A stretch of 5,123 nucleotides of DNA from JAGMES01 sp023128035 (GTDB lineage: Bacteria > Bacillota > Halanaerobiia > DY22613): NCBI GenBank assembly GCA_030627905.1, contig DAOVRZ010000183.1, forward strand, positions 1-5,123, in the 5' to 3' direction. This document shows, one piece after another, positions 1 through 5,123 of this stretch. The number at the start of each line of letters is the position of its first letter. Position 1 is the first letter of the stretch. The notes under the pieces are model-generated. The model was not told the origin of the DNA, searched no databases, and saw nothing but the letters and a program-made list of their open reading frames with translations. The translations under genes and the position numbers were made by a program.

Positions 1-996
1 AGAAAATAGTGAATCCATCTTGAAGTTAAATACGTCTTTCTCTTTTGCATATAGATCTTCATATGGATAATCCTGATATTTCTGAGTCTCCATCCAATTA
101 TCTCTTAAGTTAAATAAGTAATCCTTGAAAGTTGCATTATTCTCAATTTTGCTGCGAGTGACCAGAACATTCAAAAAGACACCTATTATATTTTGCAGAT
201 CTTCATGTCTCCTACCTGCAACAGGAATTCCTATGGTAATGTCATTCTGATTAATTGTTTTCATTATTACTATTTCGAAAGTGGATAACATAAATATGAA
301 TTTAGATATTTTATGATTTATGCAAAACTCATTAATTTGTTCTGTTAATATTTCATTCAGCACTGTCTGCTTTGTTCTTCCATCTAATTGTTTGTTGGAA
401 GAGATATTTGTAGTAGGTAACTCAGTATAGGTAAAGTTATCTAATTTTCTTATCCAATATTCACTCATTTCCTTCATAAGCTCTGATTCCATCAAAGAGT
501 TATGCCATGATGCATAATCTTTATATTGTATCTTCAACTCTGGCAATTCTGTACCCTCATACAGACTGTTAAAATCTCTTGTCAGAATAGTCATTGAGAC
601 TCCATCAGAAACAATATGGTGCATATCGAATAAGAGCAGATGTTTATTAAATCCAAATTTCATGAGAACAACTCTAAGTAACGGTGCCTTGCTTAGATCA
701 AAAGGTCTTATAAAGTTGGTTGCTGCCTCTTTTAGTTCACTCTCATTTACTTTTTGATAACTTATATCAATATCAACTTCTTTATGAATCTCCTGCATGA
801 CTTCCCCATTAATCATTCTAAAGGATGTCCTGAGAGCATCGTGTCGCTGAACAAGTTTCTCTATAGTTTTTTCAAATCTGATATTATCCAACTCACCTTC
901 GAGAATCATTGCTGATGGCATGTTATAAGCCAATGAATTTCCATCAATCTGCCATAGAATGTGTATCCTTTTTTGAGATGAAGACACAGGATAATA
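1..996 (-). other. Condensation domain C3 (N-terminal three quarters), probable LCL type
   Basis: This is the first domain of module n+2, which would join the peptide ending in threonine to the next residue; about 100 residues lie beyond the left edge. Motifs seen: YYPVSSSQKRIHILWQ (C1, from 996), QRHDALRTSF (C2 motif), MHHIVSDGVSMTIL (C3 motif; HHIVSDG at 621-601, second His is residue 1502), YKDYASWH (C4), ITIGIPVAGRRHEDLQ (C5, about 240-193), IGVFLNVLVTR (C6). The final visible residues (YQDYPYEDLYAKE) match the stretch before the C7 motif. The motif spacing is almost the same as in C2 (YY to HH 375 versus 384 bases). The catalytic motif is intact, so nothing suggests a cyclisation domain (which would have DxxxxD). 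Sampled lines give about 33 % G+C, clearly above C2. Confidence 0.93.
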
Positions 997-3900
997 TTCA
1001 GACTCTTCTACAGGCTGTATTGAAGAATAGATATTTTCTTCTGCCTTTTTAATATATTGTGCAAGTTCTTTTATTGTAGGAGTTTTGAAAACCTGGTTAA
1101 ATGGAACTTCTACATTCAGTGCTTTATGCATTTTAGCTAACAATATTATTGCTTTTAATGAATGTCCTCCTAGTTCAAAAAAGTTAGCATTGATACCTAT
1201 TTTATCTTTTACTACTACTTCTCCTAAGACCTCTTTCCACACTTCTGTTAATTTTTCTTCAATTTCATTTCTTGGAGCTTCGTATTCAGTTCCTACCACA
1301 ATCTTACCTTCTGATTCTGGAAGTGCTCTTCGATCAACCTTACCATTTGCATTTATTGGTATTTCATCTAATTGAACAAAGTATGATGGGATCATATATT
1401 CTGGTAAACTTTTTAGTAGGAATTCTCTCAACTCCTTCGGAGTTAATTCCCCTGCTGTTACTTTATTACTTGATACTACATATGCACAAAGATATTTTGA
1501 TCCATTTTTATCCTCTTGATCTACCACTATTGCTTCTTTGATTGGATTATAATCTAGCAATTGATTTTCTATCTCTCCAAGTTCGATTCTAAAACCTCTT
1601 ATCTTTACCTGCCGATCAATTCTACCAAGATACTCTATATTTCCATCAGATAAGAGTCTTGCATAATCACCTGAACAATATAGTCTTTCCTCAAAATCAT
1701 TGATCTTAAATGGATTTTTGATAAATTTCTTCTCTGTCAACTCAGGTCGATTTAAATATCCTCGCGCCACTCCTGCACCTGTAACACATAACTCACCTGG
1801 TACTCCATATGGTAAAAGATGTTTGTGTTTATCCAGAATATATACCTTCAGTGTTGGAATTGGTTTACCAACATTACTTAGTTTTCTTTCAATATCTTCT
1901 TCAACAATCTCTTTAAATGTCACATGTACAGTAGTCTCTGTGATTCCATACATATTGATTAATCTTGTCTTAGGATACCTTTCCTTCCAAGCTTTTAACA
2001 TTACTGATTTTAGTGCCTCTCCTCCAAATATAATATATCTTACTTTCAAATCTTTTTTATTTGAATCCATCGCCACATTACTAAGATTATAAAATGCAGT
2101 TGGTGTCTGGTTAACAACTGTTACTTTTTCTTTTAGCAATATTTCTAAATAATCATCTGGATTTTGAGCACTTAGTTTTGGAATAACAACTAATTTACCA
2201 CCATACAATAATGCTCCAAATATCTCCCATACTGAAAAATCAAAACATTGAGAATGGAACATAGTCCAAACATCTTCTTCATTAAAATCAAATTGGAATT
2301 GGTCATTAAATAAGAGACGCACCAGATTCCTATGTTCAATCATTACCCCTTTAGGTTTACCTGTTGAGCCAGAAGTATAAATTATATATGCCAGATGATG
2401 AGATTGATTGATCACATCCAGATTCGAGCTTTCACCTGTAAAAATATTTTCATCCTGTACATCCAATATTTTTCCTGAAAAATCTACATTGCTTAGATAT
2501 CCTCTTTCTGTTAACAATAAATCAATCTCGCTATCTTTAACCATATATTCGATTCTATCCTCAGGATACGTAGGATCAATTGGTAAATAAGCCCCTCCTG
2601 CTTTCAAAATCCCCATTATCCCAATGATTAGCTCAAGAGAACGGTTTAACATAATTCCCACAATCGTATCTGCCTTTACACCATTATTTCTTAAACACCG
2701 AGCTAATTGATTAGCTTTCTCATTCAGCATTCTGTAAGATAATTGTTGATCTTCAAAAACTACAGCTAATTTATCTGGAGTTTTAGCTACCTGTCTTTCA
2801 AATATTTGTTGGATTGTGATTAACTCTGGATAATCTGCATCTGTATCATTAATTTCATACAATAAATGTTGTTTCTCTTCTTCTGAAAGTAGTTCAATCT
2901 TAGCAATATGTATCTCTGGATTTTCAACAACTGTTTGAAGTATATTCAGATAATGTTTTGCTAATCTTTCAATAGTTTCTGACTTAAATAAATCTGTACA
3001 ATATTCAAAAGAACAATTAATTTTCTCGTCTATCTCAATAGCATGAAGAGTTAAATCAAATTTTGCAATAGTACTTTCTAATTTATATGGTGTAGTCTTT
3101 AATTCATTATAATCAATTTGAATTTTATCAATATTTTGTAGCACAAACATTACATCAAATAGTGGATTTCTACTCATATCCCTGTGCAGGTTTAATTTAT
3201 CTACCAATTCTTCAAATTGATAATCCTGATGTTCATAAGCTTCTAATGCATTTTCTTTTACTTCCTTCAAAAATTCTTTATAAGTCTTATTTCCTGCTAG
3301 ATTATTTCTCATTGCCAGTGTGTTTATAAACATTCCGATAATTTTTTCTAAATCTGCATGTGGTCTACCTGCGATTGGACTTCCTATAATGATATCTTCT
3401 TGATTACTATATTTAGACAATAAAATATTAATTCCTGATAAAAGAACCATATACATAGTACTATTAGTTTCTTTGACTAATCTATTAAGTTCTTTTGTCA
3501 ATTTTTCCTCTACTATGAAATTTAGCTTGTCACCTTTATGACTTTGGATAACTGGTCTTGGATAATCAGTTGGTAGATTTAATACTGATATTTGCCCACC
3601 GTTCTGGTGATCACTAAACTTATTTAGCCAATACTCTTCCTGTTCTTTCATTACATCACTTGTAATAAGTTTATTTTGCCAATCTGCATAATCCTTGTAC
3701 TGAATTTTTAATTCATCTAATTTTTTACCTTCATAAAGATCTACAAATTCACTAATAAGTATTCCCATAGATATACCATCAGATATGATGTGGTGCATAT
3801 CAAACATAAGTATGAACTTCTCTTCAGCTACTCTTATAACTCCTATTCTAAATAATGGTGCTTTACTTAAGTCAAAGGTTTTTATAAACTTCTGAACTAA

Positions 3901-5123
3901 CTCATCAATAATTTTGTTTGATTGTTCAATATTATCTAGAATCTCTACTTTTAATTCTGCTTTTTTATGTACTCTTTGAATTACTTTATCGTTTAGTGTT
4001 TCAAAACTCGTTCTTAGAGTCTCATGTCTTTCAATTAATGTTTTAAATGCATTTTTCAATCTTTCATAATTTAAATTTCCTTCAATCTCAAATACTGCTG
4101 GTATATTATAGCTAGTGCTGCTTAAATCAAATTGCTGAAGCATGTACATTCTTTTCTGTGCTGAAGAGGCTTTATAATATTCTTTTTCCTCTAAAGGCTG
4201 TATAGCTGTAAATATTTTTTTATCAGATTTTTGTATATAAGTTGCGAGTTCTTTAATTGTTGGTCGTTTAAACATTTCGCTTAAAGGTACTTCACTATTG
4301 AATTCTTTGTGTATTTTTGAAACAAGCACTATAGCTTTTAAGGAATGCCCTCCAAGTTCAAAGAAATTATCATTGATACCTACTTTCTTAATTCCTAATA
4401 CCTTTTTCCATACATCTGCCAATTTTTCTTCTGTTTCATTTCGTGGCGCTTCATATTCAGTGCCTACTACGATGTTACCTTCAGGCTCCGGAAGAGATTT
4501 TCTGCTAATTTTACCGTTTGCAGTTAATGGCATTTGATCTAATTGTACAAAATATGATGGAATCATGTACTCTGGTAAACTTTTTAATAAGAATTCTCTC
4601 AATTCCTTCGGAGTGAAGTCCCCTACTGTTACTTCTTTTTCTGATACTACATATGCACACAAATATTTTTCTCCATTTTTATCTTCTCTATCTACCACTA
4701 TCGCTTCTTTAATTGAGTCATAATTTAATAACTGGCATTCGATCTCTCCTGGTTCGATTCTATATCCACGTATCTTCACTTGATGATCTATTCTCCCCAA
4801 AAATTCGATATTTCCATCAGGTAATAAACGCGCCATGTCTCCAGTTTTGTACATTTTCATACCAAAGATAAATGGGTTGGGTACAAATTTTTCTGTTGTC
4901 AAATCCTCTCTGTTTAGATAGCCTTCTGCTAAACCATCTCCTGAGATACACAATTCTCCCACAGTGCCCATAGGCACAGGATTTGAGTATTGATCCAATA
5001 TATATATTTGTGTATTAGCCAGAGGTTTACCTATTGGAACATTTCTACCTACAGGTGCTATTTGACCATATTTATAGAAGGTTGTGCAAATTGTAGCTTC
5101 TGTAGGACCATAGCCGTTTATGA
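1..5123 (-). CDS. Non-ribosomal peptide synthetase, internal fragment (A-PCP-C-A-PCP-C), open at both ends
   Basis: This is a multimodular enzyme that activates amino acids with ATP, carries them as thioesters on phosphopantetheine arms and joins them into a peptide without a ribosome, normally in the cytoplasm. The frame with codons beginning at 5121, 5118 and so on down to 3 has no stop in 1707 codons. Domains in order by residue: A1 C-terminal part (1-214), PCP1 (224-298), C2 (315-748), A2 (768-1269), PCP2 (1281-1359), C3 (1376-1707, cut by the window edge). All expected core motifs are intact and in one frame, so there is no frameshift or decay. No start codon or ribosome binding site applies, because the first visible residues are already the A5 core of an adenylation domain. 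There is no thioesterase, epimerase or docking region here, so this is a middle section of a longer synthetase. The peptide product cannot be named. Confidence 0.97.
1045..1281 (-). other. Peptidyl carrier domain PCP2 (thiolation domain)
   Basis: This is the carrier for the predicted threonyl group of module n+1. The core ANFFELGGHSLKAI lies around 1188-1144, with the phosphopantetheine serine at residue 1321 (codon 1161-1159). It begins with EAPRNEIEEKLTEVW and ends with PTIKELAQYIKK. It is four residues longer than PCP1 because of an extra VVKD-like stretch between the first helix (KEVLGEVVVKDK) and IGINANFF. It otherwise resembles PCP1 closely. As with PCP1, the GGHS core and the direct passage into a condensation domain argue against epimerisation at this module. 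Confidence 0.95.
1141..1629 (-). repeat. Intragenic direct repeat, copy 2 (end of A2 through PCP2 core)
   Basis: This block, from LGRID in A8 to the GGHSLKAI core of PCP2, repeats the block at 4321-4800 in the same orientation, offset 3171 bases (3183 after a four-codon insertion in PCP2). Over the 124 residues from the A8 Ile-Asp to EEKL at the start of the PCP, I count 98 identical residues (about 79 %). At DNA level, 1381-1440 against 4552-4611 differs at 7 of 60 bases, and an 18-base stretch at 1471-1488 is identical to 4642-4659. This is a protein-coding module repeat, not a mobile element. Confidence 0.85.
1315..2820 (-). other. Adenylation domain A2, predicted L-threonine activating
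   Basis: This is a complete amino-acid adenylation domain, about 500 residues, that converts the amino acid and ATP to aminoacyl-AMP and loads PCP2. Cores in order: LSYRMLNEKANQLA (A1 core), ILKAGGAYLPIDPTYPEDRI (A2 core, about 2619-2561), YIIYTSGSTGKPKG (A3, 2388-2347), FDFSVWEI (A4, from 2244), NMYGITETTVHV (A5, about 1956-1921), GELCVTGAGVARGYLNRPE (A6), YCSGDYARL (A7), IDRQVKIRGFRIELGEIE (A8, about 1620-1567) and NGKVDRRAL (A10, 1347-1321) with catalytic Lys at 1341-1339. Aligned by hand to GrsA, the specificity residues are D235 F236 W239 N278 I299 G301 M322 V330 H331 K517, which is the published threonine code. A7 departs slightly from the usual YRTGDLAR, but the key Gly-Asp is kept. 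Confidence 0.95.
1924..2241 (-). other. Substrate-pocket segment of A2 (nine of ten code positions)
   Basis: These are the codons read for the specificity code: D235 2241-2239, F236 2238-2236, W239 2229-2227, N278 2112-2110 (in VTVVNQTPT), I299 2031-2029 and G301 2025-2023 (in YIIFGGEAL), M322 1953-1951, V330 1929-1927 and H331 1926-1924. The tenth, K517, is at 1341-1339. Positions were set by counting along the remembered GrsA sequence from its FDASVW motif; the flanking motifs are clear, so the register is firm. The string DFWNIGMVHK is the canonical threonine code. Some related enzymes load allo-threonine or dehydrobutyrine precursors through the same code, so the final residue may differ. 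Confidence 0.88.
2880..4179 (-). other. Condensation domain C2, probable LCL type
   Basis: This domain forms the peptide bond between the donor on PCP1 and the aminoacyl group on PCP2. It is complete, about 430 residues, the normal family length. Motifs in order: YYKASSAQKRMYM (C1, from 4179), ERHETLRTSF (C2 motif, about 4029-4006), MHHIISDGISMGIL (C3 motif; HHIISDG at 3795-3775, second His is the key residue 444), YKDYADWQ (C4), IIIGSPIAGRPHADLE (C5, about 3387-3343), IGMFINTLAMR (C6) and SRNPLFDVMFVLQN (C7, about 3174-3133). The SxAQxRM opening and the HHIISDG motif followed by ISMGIL match condensation domains that accept an L-residue donor, by recall of family patterns rather than by a computed tree. 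This stretch is the most AT-rich part of the window, about 25 % G+C in ten sampled 60-base lines. Confidence 0.94.
4228..4452 (-). other. Peptidyl carrier domain PCP1 (thiolation domain)
   Basis: This carrier domain holds the amino acid or peptide of module n on a 4'-phosphopantetheine arm. The core DNFFELGGHSLKAI lies around 4368-4328. The serine that receives the arm is residue 260 (codon 4344-4342). The domain opens with EAPRNETEEKLADVW and closes with PTIKELATYIQK, the usual helix boundaries, for a length of about 75 residues. It uses GGHS rather than GGDS. GGHS is typical of carriers followed directly by an ordinary condensation domain, whereas GGDS is common before epimerisation domains. 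This agrees with the absence of an epimerisation domain between it and C2. A phosphopantetheinyl transferase must be supplied from elsewhere. Confidence 0.95.
4321..4800 (-). repeat. Intragenic direct repeat, copy 1 (end of A1 through PCP1 core)
   Basis: This is the partner of the block at 1141-1629. Runs such as TPKELREFLLKSLPEYMI and VVGTEYEAPRNE are shared without change. Most DNA differences fall in third codon positions. The similarity is much higher than between the later halves of condensation domains C2 and C3 in the same two modules. Confidence 0.85.
4480..5123 (-). other. Adenylation domain A1 (C-terminal part), substrate undetermined
   Basis: This is the end of the amino-acid-activating domain of module n; its first half lies beyond the right edge. 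The visible part starts in core A5 with NGYGPTEATIC (5118-5086). It continues with GELCISGDGLAEGYLNRED (A6 region, about 4956-4903), YKTGDMAR (A7), LGRIDHQVKIRGYRIEPGEIE (A8, split here at 4800-4738) and NGKISR (A10, 4518-4501) with the catalytic lysine at 4512-4510. Aligned by hand to the GrsA phenylalanine domain, the visible pocket positions are Gly322, Ile330, Cys331 and Lys517. Ile-Cys at 330/331 is also found in the GrsA Phe code, but position 322 differs (Gly for Ala), and six of ten positions are missing, so a substrate call would be a guess. Proline in the A8 core (RIEPGEIE) is a common variant. Confidence 0.93.

Noticed and set aside
1085..1375. Open frame of 96 codons on the plus strand
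   Set aside because: It lies antisense to the conserved PCP2 and A10 region of the synthetase, has no recognisable family and no convincing ribosome binding site. A similar antisense frame at 4298-4537 exists only because the coding strand is duplicated there.
1272..1541. Open frame of 89 codons on the plus strand, rich in Leu/Ile
   Set aside because: It is antisense to the A8-A10 cores of A2. Its hydrophobic look is what reverse-complemented charged, AT-rich codons produce, so it is not a credible membrane protein.
1939..1956. ITETT instead of PTETT in the A5 core of A2 as a possible defect
   Set aside because: Isoleucine here is common in threonine- and serine-type adenylation domains (NMYGITETTVH), and the Thr-Glu pair is kept.
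1700..2092. Open frame of 130 codons on the plus strand
   Set aside because: It is antisense to the A4-A6 cores of A2, which are fully conserved on the minus strand. Long antisense frames are common opposite NRPS genes.
2408..2590. Open frame of 60 codons on the plus strand
   Set aside because: It is antisense to the region between the A2 and A3 cores of the adenylation domain, with no family signal.
4298..4537. Open frame of 79 codons on the plus strand
   Set aside because: It is antisense to PCP1 and the A10 core, and its likeness to the 1085-1375 frame reflects the duplicated coding block on the other strand.
4738..4800. Proline in the A8 core of A1 (RIEPGEIE) as a possible inactivating change
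   Set aside because: Proline at this place is a frequent natural variant in active adenylation domains. The surrounding Gly, Arg and Glu residues and the A10 lysine are intact.
1..5123. CRISPR arrays, tRNA genes, insertion sequences, promoters or terminators
   Set aside because: The whole window is uninterrupted coding sequence with conserved enzyme motifs. No short regular repeats, inverted terminal repeats or hairpin plus T-run signals stand out beyond the general AT richness.

Overview
The window lies entirely inside one very large gene on the minus strand. Reading from base 5121 down to base 1, one frame stays open for 1707 codons without a stop. The encoded protein is a non-ribosomal peptide synthetase (NRPS). 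Neither the start nor the end of the gene is in view, and there is no intergenic DNA, RNA gene, promoter, terminator or CRISPR array. Residue numbers in this annotation count from the first complete codon (bases 5121-5119) and are not the true protein numbers.

Layout in the direction of translation (right to left on the given strand): the C-terminal part of an adenylation domain (A1, about 5123-4480); a peptidyl carrier domain (PCP1, about 4452-4228, pantetheine serine at 4344-4342); a complete condensation domain (C2, about 4179-2880, HHIISDG); a complete adenylation domain (A2, about 2820-1315); a second carrier domain (PCP2, about 1281-1045, serine at 1161-1159); and the first three quarters of another condensation domain (C3, 996-1, HHIVSDG). 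The window thus holds the end of module n, all of module n+1 (C-A-PCP) and the start of module n+2.

The ten specificity positions of A2 read D-F-W-N-I-G-M-V-H-K, the known threonine signature, so module n+1 very probably adds threonine. A1 shows only the last part of its signature (G322, I330, C331, K517), so its substrate is left open. There is no epimerisation, methylation or thioesterase domain in view. Both condensation domains look like the type that joins L-residues, so the visible product segment is predicted to be X-(L-Thr)-(next residue).

The DNA is AT-rich (about 25 to 38 % G+C in hand-counted sample lines) with A/T-ending codons and frequent AGA/AGG arginine. This fits a low-GC Bacillota host (Clostridium-, Bacillus- or Paenibacillus-like), but genus cannot be decided from the window. 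The main points beyond standard NRPS architecture are a highly conserved duplicated block (end of the A domain plus PCP, repeated about 3.17 kb apart) and uneven base composition between domains, both suggestive of module duplication and domain exchange. I see no sign of a new kind of system.
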